In this document: positions 33,778 to 42,287 of the stretch, piece after piece
Layout: each line of letters begins with the position of its first letter
How positions within the stretch are numbered: the stretch's first letter is position 1
NCBI GenBank assembly: GCA_017408025.1
Contig: JAFQVJ010000057.1
Span: forward strand, 1 to 44,115
Direction of reading: 5' to 3'
Source: Lachnospiraceae bacterium
GTDB lineage: Bacteria > Bacillota > Clostridia > Lachnospirales > Lachnospiraceae
DNA length: 44,115 nt
Position numbers and translations under genes: made by a program
Notes under the pieces: generated by a model
Database searches by the model: none
Told to the model about the DNA's origin: nothing
The model's input: the letters and a program-made list of their open reading frames with translations, nothing else

Positions 33778-35229
33778 ATGAGCAAAATGGCAGTGAAATC
33801 AGCTCTGGGCAGAATAGAGGCCTTAGTTGATGAAAACAGTTTCGTCCAGATTGGCGGTTTAATCAATGCCAGAAATACAGATTTTAACATGCAGGATAAG
33901 GAAACACCTGCAGATGGTGTTATCACTGGTTATGGTCTGATTGATGGCAATATGGTTTATGTGTACAGTCAGGATGCGTCAGTTTTGAACGGTACAATTG
34001 GAGAAATGCATGCCAAGAAAATTACAAAATTATATGATATGGCTCTGAAGATGGGAGCTCCAGTTATAGGATTTATTGATTGTGCAGGCATTCGACTTCA
34101 GGAAGCCACAGATGCATTAAATGCGTTTGGTGAAATCTATGGCAGAATGGCTGCTGCATCAGGTATTATTCCACAGATATCTGCGATTTTTGGCAATTGT
34201 GGTGGTGGACTTTCAGTTATATCTGAATTATCAGATTTTACATTTATGGCAGAAGATGGAAAGCTTTTTGTCAATGCACCAAATACACTTGATGGCAACC
34301 GGGAGGAAAAATGTGATACAGCCTCCGCTTTATATCAGACAACAGTGTCAGGTCTTGCTGATATGAAGGGCAGCGAGGAGGAGGTAATCGCAACTGTGAG
34401 AGCACTTGTGGCAATGCTTCCACAGAATAACGAATGTGACCCACCAATTGTAGAGTGTACCGATGATTTGAACAGGGTGTGTGAAGGTATTGAAAATTGT
34501 GGAGAGGACACTCTTATAGCTGTAAGACATATTGCGGACAACGGTAATGTTATTGAAATCAAGGGTGAGTTCGCGCAGGAAATGGTTACAGCATTCATAA
34601 GCTTGGATGGTGTGACAGCAGGTGTTGTGGCAAACAGAAGTAAGGTTTATGACACAGAAGGAAATGCAGAGGAAATTTCAGATGGAACTCTCACAACAGC
34701 AGGATGTATAAAAGCAACTGAGTTTATAAACTTCTGTGACGCATTTAACATACCGGTTGTTACGCTCACAAATGTCAAGGGCTTTAAGGCTTCTGTTTGT
34801 GAAGAGAAGACAATAGCAAAGGCAGCAGCTAAGCTTACATATGCATTTGCAAATGCTACAGTACCTAAGGTAAATGTTGTTGTTGGTGATTCATTTGGCA
34901 GTGCATATTCGGTTATGAATGCAAAGTCTACAGGTTGTGATATTGTATATGCATGGCCAACGGCACATATTGGAACTATGAATGCCGAAAGTGCTGTTAG
35001 AATCATATATGATGAGGAATTAAAGAGTGTAGAAGATAAGAATACATTCCTAAGCGAAAAAGCAGCGGAGTATGAGACATTACAGACAAGTGCTATCTCA
35101 GCTGCAAAGAGAGGATATGTTGATTCAATCATTGAACCTTGCGATACTAGAAAGTACGTAATCGGTGCTCTTGAAATGTTATATTCAAAGAGAGAGGACA
35201 AGCCGTCAAAGAAGCATGGTACAGTATAA
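33778..35229 (+). CDS. Acyl-CoA carboxyltransferase subunit (MmdA-like)
   Basis: A 483-residue carboxyltransferase with two crotonase-like halves. The first oxyanion hole is GNCGGG (139-144) after FIDCAGIRLQEA; the second is GSAYSVM (374-380), followed by DIVYAWPTAHIGTMNAESAV, where the WPTA block is typical of methylmalonyl-CoA/propionyl-CoA carboxyltransferases. It would move CO2 between a biotin carrier and an acyl-CoA. It is slightly shorter than standard MmdA (about 510). AGGAGG precedes the ATG. It opens an operon with OadG-like, biotin carrier, OadB and OadA-like genes, so the biotin carboxyl group could be decarboxylated by a Na+ pump. The acyl-CoA (methylmalonyl-, malonyl-, glutaconyl-) is not certain. 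Confidence 0.87.
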   Translation: MSKMAVKSALGRIEALVDENSFVQIGGLINARNTDFNMQDKETPADGVITGYGLIDGNMVYVYSQDASVLNGTIGEMHAKKITKLYDMALKMGAPVIGFIDCAGIRLQEATDALNAFGEIYGRMAAASGIIPQISAIFGNCGGGLSVISELSDFTFMAEDGKLFVNAPNTLDGNREEKCDTASALYQTTVSGLADMKGSEEEVIATVRALVAMLPQNNECDPPIVECTDDLNRVCEGIENCGEDTLIAVRHIADNGNVIEIKGEFAQEMVTAFISLDGVTAGVVANRSKVYDTEGNAEEISDGTLTTAGCIKATEFINFCDAFNIPVVTLTNVKGFKASVCEEKTIAKAAAKLTYAFANATVPKVNVVVGDSFGSAYSVMNAKSTGCDIVYAWPTAHIGTMNAESAVRIIYDEELKSVEDKNTFLSEKAAEYETLQTSAISAAKRGYVDSIIEPCDTRKYVIGALEMLYSKREDKPSKKHGTV

Positions 35230-35244
35230 GGAAGGTGACAGACA

Positions 35245-35988
35245 GTGAAAAAGATAAAATTATTTATAGCGATTTTATGTATCATTGCCATGATGCCAGC
35301 TACTGTGGCTCTTGCGGAAACTAGTTATAAATATGATTCTCAAGAGGTAAAGGACGAGGTTGAAGGAACAGTTGATTTTTTCGTGAAGATGACAGATGTT
35401 GAACTTCAATATTATATTGACAATGGTATGTCATGGGCATCAGCAGCGGCAAAGACATTGTTAACATATCGTGAGAATGATACATTAGGCGGATATAAGA
35501 ATAGTGGTGTTGCGTCACTTGAAGAAGATGGCGAATTCCTAGTTGTAACACAGCTTCTTCATTTTGAAAAATGTGATTTGGAAGCTACAGCTACTATGGC
35601 ATATATCGATGAAACAGTAAAGGTTATCAATCTTGAGTTTAAGACTATTGATACAAGCAATAAAACTTTGGGAGAAAAGATGGCTACTGCGGCATTTAAC
35701 TCTCTTATAGGTATAGTATCTGTATTTATTGTTTTGATACTCATATCATTTATAATCTCTCTGTTTAAGTATATTCCTAGAATTCAAAGAGCGTTTAGCA
35801 GAAGAAAATCTGGTTCGGCAGAAGCTGCATTGGAAAATGCTATAGCTCAGATTGAGGAAAAACAGGAGAGAGGCGAAGATACTGAACTTGTAGCTGTTAT
35901 TACAGCAGCTATATGTGCATCAACAGGTGCATCTTCAGATTCTTTTGTTGTTCGTTCTATAAAGAAGGTAAACAGAAGAAAGCGATAA
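35245..35988 (+). CDS. OadG-like Na+-pump subunit with extracellular domain
   Basis: A 247-residue protein. A signal peptide (1-24) is followed by an extracellular domain of about 125 residues (about 26-150, resembling DUF3887-type domains), one transmembrane helix (154-176) and a cytoplasmic tail. The tail includes EDTELVAVITAAICASTGASS, which matches the conserved end of gamma subunits of Na+-pumping decarboxylases. In those enzymes gamma joins the carboxyltransferase to the membrane beta subunit. Ordinary OadG proteins are only about 80-120 residues and lack the outer domain. A GTG start follows AAGGAAGGTG 15 bases after the previous gene. Confidence 0.82.
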   Translation: MKKIKLFIAILCIIAMMPATVALAETSYKYDSQEVKDEVEGTVDFFVKMTDVELQYYIDNGMSWASAAAKTLLTYRENDTLGGYKNSGVASLEEDGEFLVVTQLLHFEKCDLEATATMAYIDETVKVINLEFKTIDTSNKTLGEKMATAAFNSLIGIVSVFIVLILISFIISLFKYIPRIQRAFSRRKSGSAEAALENAIAQIEEKQERGEDTELVAVITAAICASTGASSDSFVVRSIKKVNRRKR

Positions 35989-36040
35989 TTAGTCAATGAT
36001 AAAGATAAACAAAATATAAAACAACGGAATGGAGATTATT

Positions 36041-36412
36041 ATGAAGAATTATAGAATTACAGTAAATGGAAATGTATATGATGTAACAGTAGAGGAGACA
36101 GGCTCTACACCTTCAACACCAGTTGTATCAGCACCGATTAGTGCACCCGTAGCGACTCCGGCTCCAAAGGTTACACCAGTGGCAAGCCCAGGTGCAGGAG
36201 CAGTAAAAGTCACATCACCTATGCCAGGAAAAATTCTTGCTGTAAAGACATCAGTTGGAGCAGCAGTAAAGAAGGGTGAAGTGTTATTGATTCTTGAAGC
36301 TATGAAGATGGAAAACGAAATTGTGGCACCACAGGATGGAACAGTTGCAAGTATTGATATTTCAGAAGGTGCATCAGTTGAAGCGGGGGCAGTTCTGGCT
36401 TCCTTAAACTAG
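36041..36412 (+). CDS. Biotin carboxyl carrier protein of decarboxylase
   Basis: A 123-residue protein with a short N-terminal segment, a Pro/Ala/Val-rich flexible linker (about 22-55) and a C-terminal biotinyl domain. The biotin-accepting lysine is K89 in EAMKMENEI. It carries CO2 as carboxybiotin between the carboxyltransferases and the membrane pump. The ATG at 36041 lies 6 bases after GGAG; an ATG at 36029 overlaps that site. The linker composition is like that of oxaloacetate and methylmalonyl-CoA decarboxylase carriers. Confidence 0.93.
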   Translation: MKNYRITVNGNVYDVTVEETGSTPSTPVVSAPISAPVATPAPKVTPVASPGAGAVKVTSPMPGKILAVKTSVGAAVKKGEVLLILEAMKMENEIVAPQDGTVASIDISEGASVEAGAVLASLN

Positions 36413-36430
36413 TAAGGATGGAGGATAACG

Positions 36431-37576
36431 ATGGATTATATTATTGAGACATTCGGGAATCTCATTCATCAATCTGCATTTTTCGGACTTACAGTCGGAA
36501 ACTATGCAATGATTGTTGTAGCATGTGTATTTCTGTATTTGGCTATTAAAAAAGAATATGAGCCACTTCTACTTGTACCTATTGCTTTTGGTATGCTTTT
36601 GGTAAACATGTTTCCAAGTATTATGGCTAGTCCAGAGGAAACGTCAAACGGTATCGGTGGTTTGTTACATTATTTTTATCTGCTTGACGAGTGGAGCCTC
36701 TTACCGTCGCTTATATTCTTAGGTGTTGGTGCTATGACAGACTTTGGACCACTTATTGCAAACCCAAAGAGCTTTCTTTTGGGTGCAGCAGCTCAAATAG
36801 GTATTTATGCGGCATATTTCTTTGCTATTTTATTAGGATTTAATGACAAGGCTGCAGCTGCCATTTCAATTATTGGTGGAGCTGATGGACCTACATCTAT
36901 CTTCCTTGCCGGAAAGCTTGGACAGACAGAATTGATGGGACCTATAGCAGTAGCGGCATATTCCTATATGTCACTTGTTCCTATTATTCAGCCACCTATA
37001 ATGAGACTTCTCACAACAGAGAAGGAGAGAAAAATTAAGATGGAACAGCTTCGTCCGGTTACAAAGCTTGAGAGAATCTTATTTCCAGTCATTGTTACAA
37101 TTGTAGTGGTTATGATACTTCCAGATACAGCACCACTGGTAGGTATGCTTATGCTTGGTAATCTCTTTAGAGAGTCTGGAGTTGTTAAGCAACTTGCAGA
37201 GACAGCATCAAACGCACTTATGTACATAGTTGTTATTCTTCTTGGAACAAGCGTTGGTGCAACAACAAGTGCAGAAGCATTCCTTAACTGGAATACTATA
37301 AAGATTGTAATTCTTGGACTTGTTGCATTTGCAATTGGCACAGCTGGAGGTGTATTGCTTGGTAAGCTTATGAGCAAGCTGACAGGTGGAAAAATCAATC
37401 CTTTGATAGGCTCAGCAGGTGTGTCTGCCGTACCTATGGCAGCTAGAGTAGCACAGAAGGTTGGCAAAGAAGCTGACCCAACCAATTATTTGCTTATGCA
37501 TGCAATGGGACCGAATGTTGCCGGTGTTATCGGAACAGCCGTAGCTGCGGGAGCATTTATGGCGATTTTCTTATAG
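36431..37576 (+). CDS. oadB: Na+-translocating decarboxylase beta subunit
   Basis: A 381-residue integral membrane protein of the OadB/MmdB/GcdB family. It decarboxylates carboxybiotin and pumps Na+ out. The conserved block IGGADGPTSIFLA lies at about 148-160, and a second conserved stretch near the end contains GVSAVPMAARVAQ and MGPNVAGVIGTA. About ten transmembrane segments are predicted. It is 18 bases after the biotin carrier gene and 14 bases before the OadA-like gene. The symbol is by family; the sequence cannot tell OadB from MmdB. Confidence 0.93.
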   Translation: MDYIIETFGNLIHQSAFFGLTVGNYAMIVVACVFLYLAIKKEYEPLLLVPIAFGMLLVNMFPSIMASPEETSNGIGGLLHYFYLLDEWSLLPSLIFLGVGAMTDFGPLIANPKSFLLGAAAQIGIYAAYFFAILLGFNDKAAAAISIIGGADGPTSIFLAGKLGQTELMGPIAVAAYSYMSLVPIIQPPIMRLLTTEKERKIKMEQLRPVTKLERILFPVIVTIVVVMILPDTAPLVGMLMLGNLFRESGVVKQLAETASNALMYIVVILLGTSVGATTSAEAFLNWNTIKIVILGLVAFAIGTAGGVLLGKLMSKLTGGKINPLIGSAGVSAVPMAARVAQKVGKEADPTNYLLMHAMGPNVAGVIGTAVAAGAFMAIFL

Positions 37577-37590
37577 GAGGATAATATATT

Positions 37591-38997
37591 ATGGCAGAGA
37601 AAAAACAGGTTAAAATATGTGAAACTGTACTGCGTGACGCTCATCAGTCGCTTATTGCGACTAGAATGACTACGGAACAGATGTTGCCAATCGTTGATAA
37701 GATGGACAAGATTGGTTACCATGCAGTAGAGTGCTGGGGTGGAGCTACATTTGATTCATGCCTCAGATTTTTAAAGGAAGATCCATGGGAGAGACTTAGA
37801 AAGCTAAGAGATGGCTTTAAAAATACAAAGCTTCAGATGCTTTTCAGAGGTCAGAATATCCTTGGTTACAATCATTACGCAGATGATGTAGTAGAGTATT
37901 TTGTTCAGAAGTGTGTTGCTAATGGTATGGATATCATACGTATCTTTGATTGTTTAAACGATGTTAGAAATCTTCAGACAGCAGTCAATGCCACAAAGAG
38001 AGAAAAGGGACATGCACAGGTTGCATTATCATATACTCTCGGTGATGCATACACACTTGACTATTGGAAGGAGATGGCTAAAAAAATCGAGGATATGGGT
38101 GCTGATTCAATCTGTATCAAGGATATGGCAGGCCTTTTGCTTCCATATACAGCTTATGAGTTGGTAAGTGCGCTTAAGGAGGAGACTAGTCTTCCAATAC
38201 AGCTTCATGCACACTATACATCAGGTGTTGCTTCTATGACATATATGAAGGCGGTTGAGGCAGGCGTAGACATTATTGATACAGCCATGTCACCATTAGC
38301 ACTTGGTACAAGCCAGCCTGCAACAGAGGTTATGGTAGAGACCTTTAAGGGTACACCATATGATACAGGTTTAGATCAGGCTAAACTCTCAGAGATAGCT
38401 AAACACTTCCAGCCACTTAGAGAGGAATGGCTCAAGAGCGGACTTATGAATACAAAGGTACTTGGCGTAAATATCAATACTTTACTTTATCAGGTACCTG
38501 GTGGTATGCTTTCTAATCTTGTTTCGCAGCTTAAGGAGGCTAATGCTGAGGACAGATTCCAAGAGGTACTTGAGGAGATACCAAGAGTTCGTAAGGATTT
38601 AGGTGAGCCACCTCTTGTTACACCTTCATCACAGATCGTAGGTGTTCAGGCTGTTCTCAATGTATTGCAGGGTGAACGTTACAAGATGCCTAGCAAGGAG
38701 ACTAAGAAGATTCTTTCAGGCGAATTTGGTAGTACAGTTAAGCCATTTAACCCAGAAGTACAGAAGAAGTGTATCGGTGATACAGAGCCTATCACATGTC
38801 GTCCAGCTGATTTAATTGAGCCACAGCTTCCTAAGTTTGAAAAGGAATGTGCTGAATGGAAGCAACAGGATGAGGATGTATTATCTTACGCACTCTTTCC
38901 ACAGGTTGCAACAGAGTTTTTCAAGTACCGTAAAGCACAACAGGATAAGGTTGATTTGAATGTGGCTGATACAAGCACAGGTAGCTATCCTGTTTAA
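37591..38997 (+). CDS. oadA: Oxaloacetate/pyruvate carboxyltransferase (OadA-like, without biotin domain)
   Basis: A 468-residue DRE-TIM barrel carboxyltransferase. It has the family motif LRDAHQS with metal ligand D16, LFRGQN, the IKDMAG block carrying the likely carbamylated lysine, the metal-binding HAHYTSG and the ALGTSQP segment. It moves CO2 between oxaloacetate and carboxybiotin, giving pyruvate. The C-terminal biotin domain of many OadA proteins is absent; the separate carrier at 36041 takes its place. This is the same domain content as the 5S subunit of propionibacterial transcarboxylase. It ends the five-gene operon, with a terminator 57 bases later. Confidence 0.93.
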   Translation: MAEKKQVKICETVLRDAHQSLIATRMTTEQMLPIVDKMDKIGYHAVECWGGATFDSCLRFLKEDPWERLRKLRDGFKNTKLQMLFRGQNILGYNHYADDVVEYFVQKCVANGMDIIRIFDCLNDVRNLQTAVNATKREKGHAQVALSYTLGDAYTLDYWKEMAKKIEDMGADSICIKDMAGLLLPYTAYELVSALKEETSLPIQLHAHYTSGVASMTYMKAVEAGVDIIDTAMSPLALGTSQPATEVMVETFKGTPYDTGLDQAKLSEIAKHFQPLREEWLKSGLMNTKVLGVNINTLLYQVPGGMLSNLVSQLKEANAEDRFQEVLEEIPRVRKDLGEPPLVTPSSQIVGVQAVLNVLQGERYKMPSKETKKILSGEFGSTVKPFNPEVQKKCIGDTEPITCRPADLIEPQLPKFEKECAEWKQQDEDVLSYALFPQVATEFFKYRKAQQDKVDLNVADTSTGSYPV

Positions 38998-39053
38998 ATC
39001 CTTGTTTATGTGCGAGAATACGGCCATAATTAATATTATATTTTCACGTCTAG

Positions 39054-39098
39054 AGTTACGGGCATAAGATTTTCTAAGGTCTTTGCCCGTAACTTTTT
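39054..39098 (+). terminator. Terminator after Na+-pump operon
   Basis: A perfect 11-bp stem AGTTACGGGCA/TGCCCGTAACT (39054-39064 with 39084-39094), then a run of Ts. Confidence 0.85.
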
Positions 39099-39766
39099 AT
39101 AAGTATACACAACCGGCTCGTATTCGCCATCCATGGCTCAGACTCGCCTTTCGTCAACCTCGTGTTGACGAGTTGTTAAGTATCGGCGTTGCAAATCCCT
39201 AAGAAAATCTAATACCCTACACTATGACATAAAAATATAACATTGATTATGGTCTATCCTTCTCTTTAATTCACTTGTCACATTTATATGTGCCCTGACG
39301 GACACGAAGTATGTGCTTACGCGCATACTTCCATGACACACAACTATGGCTCAATCTTGGCACTTCTAAGAGCACCACATAAGCGCCTATAAAGGGCGCA
39401 TGCACCCATGTGCAGCAGTTATTCAATTATAATCAACTGGTGGCAATGATAATTTGCAATATTCAAAATTACCTACTGGAATCAACTCTTATCATTATAG
39501 TGGGTAATATATATAAAATATGTTATGATTGCTTAAGAAATAATCAAGATAGCTACGTCATATATATACGCTCAAGTGGTTTGTTCTAAAGCGTACATAG
39601 GACGATGGGTATAAGCCATGGCGACACTCGCAAGCACAGCTTGCTCGTTGTCGCGGCGTCGCCGTATACATTTTCGCTAGAATATGCCTACCTGTGAGCA
39701 AGCTCCCAGTAGGCAATTCAGCTCATCTGTGCATGGCTCATTGCTTCGCACAAAACAAGAATTTAT
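39099..39766. other. Hairpin-dense non-coding region, higher GC than other gaps
   Basis: No open frame of useful length exists on either strand. The stretch holds at least seven GC-rich hairpins: 39151-39171 (8 bp), 39306-39331 (11 bp with one G-U, TTAC loop), 39383-39399, 39401-39414, 39567-39595, 39621-39654 (nested 6+6 bp) and 39685-39715 (nested 7+4 bp). The octamer ATGGCTCA occurs three times (39133, 39346, 39733). Its base composition is visibly richer in G and C than the other intergenic regions here. It could be a mosaic of extragenic palindromic repeats, one or more structured RNAs, or an eroded foreign segment. Confidence 0.6.
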
Positions 39767-39795
39767 TTGTCAAGCTTTGTGTGAGATGTTATAAT
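39767..39795 (+). promoter_or_regulatory. Promoter of RpiR-type regulator gene
   Basis: TTGTCA (39767-39772) and a perfect TATAAT (39790-39795) are 17 bases apart, 33 bases before the start codon. Confidence 0.68.
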
Positions 39796-39828
39796 GAATA
39801 AAGTATAATTTTGTAAGGAGACATAGAG

Positions 39829-40749
39829 ATGAGTGGTCCTGATGATTTAATTAGCAGAATGAATGAAAAGCTTCTGACTATGAGTAAGGGTCAGCGTAAG
39901 CTTGCTACATATATTAGTAGGAATTATGATAAGGCAGTGTTTATGACTGCTGCCAGAATGGGCGATGAAGTTGGTGTCAGTGAATCTACGGTTGTTAGAT
40001 TTGCAACTCTTCTTGGATATAGTGGCTATCCCGCATTTCAGAAGGCGATGGAAGAGATAGTGCAGGATAAGCTTAACTCTATTCAAAAGATAGAGATAGC
40101 TGCTGGCAATATGACTAGACAGGAGGTTCTTGAAACTGTACTTAGAGCTGATGCAGAGAAGATAAAGCTGACATTGGATACCTTGGATAGAGAGGCATTT
40201 GAGGTGGCAGTTGATACTATTCTTAATGCTAAGAGAATATATGTCATAGGTATACGAAGCTGTGCACCATTGGCAAGCTTTCTTGGATTCTATTTGAATT
40301 TGATGTTTAGAGATGTAACTATAGTATCTACTAACAATTCCAGCGAAATCTTTGAACAGATGCTTAGAATAGATGAAGATGACTGTATCATAGGGATCTC
40401 ATTTCCAAGATATTCAATGCGAACATTGAAGGCAATGGAGTTTGCTAATAGCAGAAATGCCAAAGTCATCACTATAACAGACAGTAAGAATTCGCCTATG
40501 AATCTTTATTCATCGTGCAATCTGTTGGCCAGAAGCGATATGGCATCTATAGTAGATTCGTTGGTGGCACCACTTAGTGTTATAAATGCACTTATTGTGT
40601 CATTATGTATGAAGAAACAAGATAATGTAGTAGAAACATTGGAGATGCTTGAGGATATATGGAATGAATATCAAGTATATGGCTCAGATGAGATAAATCG
40701 TGTAAATGATTCAAACATAATGAATTTTGGAAGTGACCAAAATTTCTGA
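39829..40749 (+). CDS. MurR/RpiR family transcription regulator
   Basis: A 306-residue regulator. The N-terminal helix-turn-helix (about 1-77) contains TAARMGDEVGVSESTVVRFATLLGYSGYPAFQ. A linker leads to a sugar isomerase (SIS) domain (about 120-260) that normally binds a phosphorylated sugar; the segment IYVIGIRSCAPLASFL opens it. Such proteins control sugar-phosphate or amino-sugar genes. No sugar gene is adjacent, so the target is unknown. AAGGAG and a good promoter precede it. A 9-bp hairpin (40738-40760) overlaps its stop codon. Confidence 0.9.
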   Translation: MSGPDDLISRMNEKLLTMSKGQRKLATYISRNYDKAVFMTAARMGDEVGVSESTVVRFATLLGYSGYPAFQKAMEEIVQDKLNSIQKIEIAAGNMTRQEVLETVLRADAEKIKLTLDTLDREAFEVAVDTILNAKRIYVIGIRSCAPLASFLGFYLNLMFRDVTIVSTNNSSEIFEQMLRIDEDDCIIGISFPRYSMRTLKAMEFANSRNAKVITITDSKNSPMNLYSSCNLLARSDMASIVDSLVAPLSVINALIVSLCMKKQDNVVETLEMLEDIWNEYQVYGSDEINRVNDSNIMNFGSDQNF

Positions 40750-40802
40750 AAGAAATTTTGCTGGAAAGATTAGATATGATATGTGGATAGAAAGGTCATA
40801 AG

Positions 40803-42110
40803 ATGAGTAAAGTTGCAATAATAGGTGGCGGTGCGGCCGGAATGATGGCTGCAATTGGTGCAGCGATATGTGGACATGAAGTGCATATATATGAGAAAAA
40901 CGAAAAATTAGGAAAAAAGCTATATATCACAGGAAAGGGAAGATGCAATGTTACCAATTCCTCTGATATGGAAACCTTATTTAAAAATATTGTTACGAAT
41001 CCAAAGTTTATGTATAGTGCTTTTTATACTTTGTCAAATGACATGGTTATAGATATGTTTAATGATGATATGGGAGTACCGACAAAGATTGAGAGGGGAA
41101 ATAGAGTATTTCCAGAGTCAGATAAATCATCGGACATTATTGGTGGATTGTCGAGAAGACTTCATGAGTTAGGAGTTAAGGTAAATTTTAGGTCAGAGGT
41201 TGACAAATTGCTAGTAAAGACACTGAAATGGGATGACAAAACGGTCGAAGATATTGGAGGCAGTAATCATAAAAGAAATGATGAAAGTGCGAAACTACAA
41301 AAAGTAGAAGGAATTCAGCTTAAAAATAAGGAAAAAGTATATTGTGATAGCGTAATAATAGCTACGGGTGGCTTTTCATATCAAACTACAGGCTCAGATG
41401 GGGCAGGTTACAAAATGGCAGAAACTACGGGCCATAGAGTTACAGAAATATTACCGGCACTTGTACCATTAAATACAAAGGAAGAGTATGTAAAGGAACT
41501 CCAGGGCTTGTCCCTTCGCAATATTAAAGCTGGCTTCTATAGTGGGCATAAGGAGCTTTATTCGGATTTTGGTGAGATGCTTTTTACACATTTTGGAGTC
41601 AGTGGACCTGTTATCTTAAGCGGAAGTAGCTATATAACATCAAGAATTCATAAGGGTGAGAAGATAACCCTAAAGATTGATTTAAAGCCTGCACTTTCAG
41701 AAGCAGAGCTTGATGCTAGAATTCTTAGGGATTTTTCAGAAATGCTAAATAAGGATTTTGGAAATTCACTTGGAAAACTGTTGCCTGCAAAATTGATTCC
41801 TATAGTTATAATGTTAAGTGAAATTGACCCACATAAGAAGGTTAATGAGATAACAAAGGAAGAGAGAAGAAAATTAGTTGATATATTAAAGGGTATGACT
41901 TTTGAAATTGCATCTACAAGAAGCTTTAATGAGGCGATTATCACTCAGGGTGGAGTGAACGTTAAGGATATAAATCCGACTACAATGGAATCAAAGATCA
42001 TACAAGGACTATTTTTTGCAGGTGAGGTAATAGATATTGATGCACTAACAGGTGGATATAATCTGCAGCTTGCATGGAGTACTGGATATCTGGCAGGATT
42101 GTCATGTTAA
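40803..42110 (+). CDS. BaiN/HI0933-type FAD-dependent oxidoreductase
   Basis: A 435-residue flavoprotein. The N-terminal dinucleotide-binding motif is IGGGAAGMMAA (7-17), followed by the KLGKKLYITGKGRCNVTN block. Near the end are TQGGVNVKDINP and GLFFAGEVIDIDALTGGYNLQLAWSTG, the standard marks of the HI0933/YhiN family. One member, BaiN, reduces bile-acid intermediates in Clostridium scindens, but most have unknown substrates, so that name should not be read as function. The gene order BaiN-type / cmk / ispH / S1 protein is common in Clostridia. Confidence 0.9.
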   Translation: MSKVAIIGGGAAGMMAAIGAAICGHEVHIYEKNEKLGKKLYITGKGRCNVTNSSDMETLFKNIVTNPKFMYSAFYTLSNDMVIDMFNDDMGVPTKIERGNRVFPESDKSSDIIGGLSRRLHELGVKVNFRSEVDKLLVKTLKWDDKTVEDIGGSNHKRNDESAKLQKVEGIQLKNKEKVYCDSVIIATGGFSYQTTGSDGAGYKMAETTGHRVTEILPALVPLNTKEEYVKELQGLSLRNIKAGFYSGHKELYSDFGEMLFTHFGVSGPVILSGSSYITSRIHKGEKITLKIDLKPALSEAELDARILRDFSEMLNKDFGNSLGKLLPAKLIPIVIMLSEIDPHKKVNEITKEERRKLVDILKGMTFEIASTRSFNEAIITQGGVNVKDINPTTMESKIIQGLFFAGEVIDIDALTGGYNLQLAWSTGYLAGLSC

Positions 42111-42129
42111 GATTTGAAGCTTTTAGAGA

Positions 42130-42179
42130 TGCTTTAATAAAATATTTATATGATAAGGCTTTGTTATTAAAGCATTTTT
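42130..42179 (+). terminator. Possible AT-rich terminator after BaiN-type gene
   Basis: A perfect 11-bp stem TGCTTTAATAA/TTATTAAAGCA (42130-42140 with 42164-42174) with a 23-base loop and five Ts. The stem is mostly A-T, so strength is uncertain. Confidence 0.48.
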
Positions 42180-42189
42180 ATAAAAACAA

Positions 42190-42249
42190 TTTTATAATAA
42201 AAAATTATAGAAAAAGAAGTTTTATAATAAAAGAATTATAAAAATAAAA
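42190..42249 (+). repeat. Imperfect tandem repeat, two units of 30 bases
   Basis: Two adjacent units, each starting TTTTATAATAAAA and continuing with ATTATA and an A-rich tail (42190-42219, 42220-42249). The stretch is almost entirely A and T. It lies 39 bases before cmk and may hold its promoter. Confidence 0.55.
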
Positions 42250-42287
42250 AATTAAGTTGTACTGATACGACGGAATGGAGATTAAAT

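Noticed and set aside
34647-35291. Long open frame (214 codons) on the minus strand
   Set aside because: It lies opposite the end of the MmdA-like gene and shows no family features; it is a shadow frame.
39099-39766. RNase P RNA, tmRNA, SRP RNA or a known riboswitch
   Set aside because: I looked for the conserved cores of RNase P RNA and tmRNA and for the SRP loop and found none. The hairpins are scattered rather than arranged as one known fold.
40738-40760. 9-bp hairpin over the stop codon of the RpiR-type gene as a terminator
   Set aside because: It is A/T-rich and is not followed by a T-run, so intrinsic termination is unlikely.
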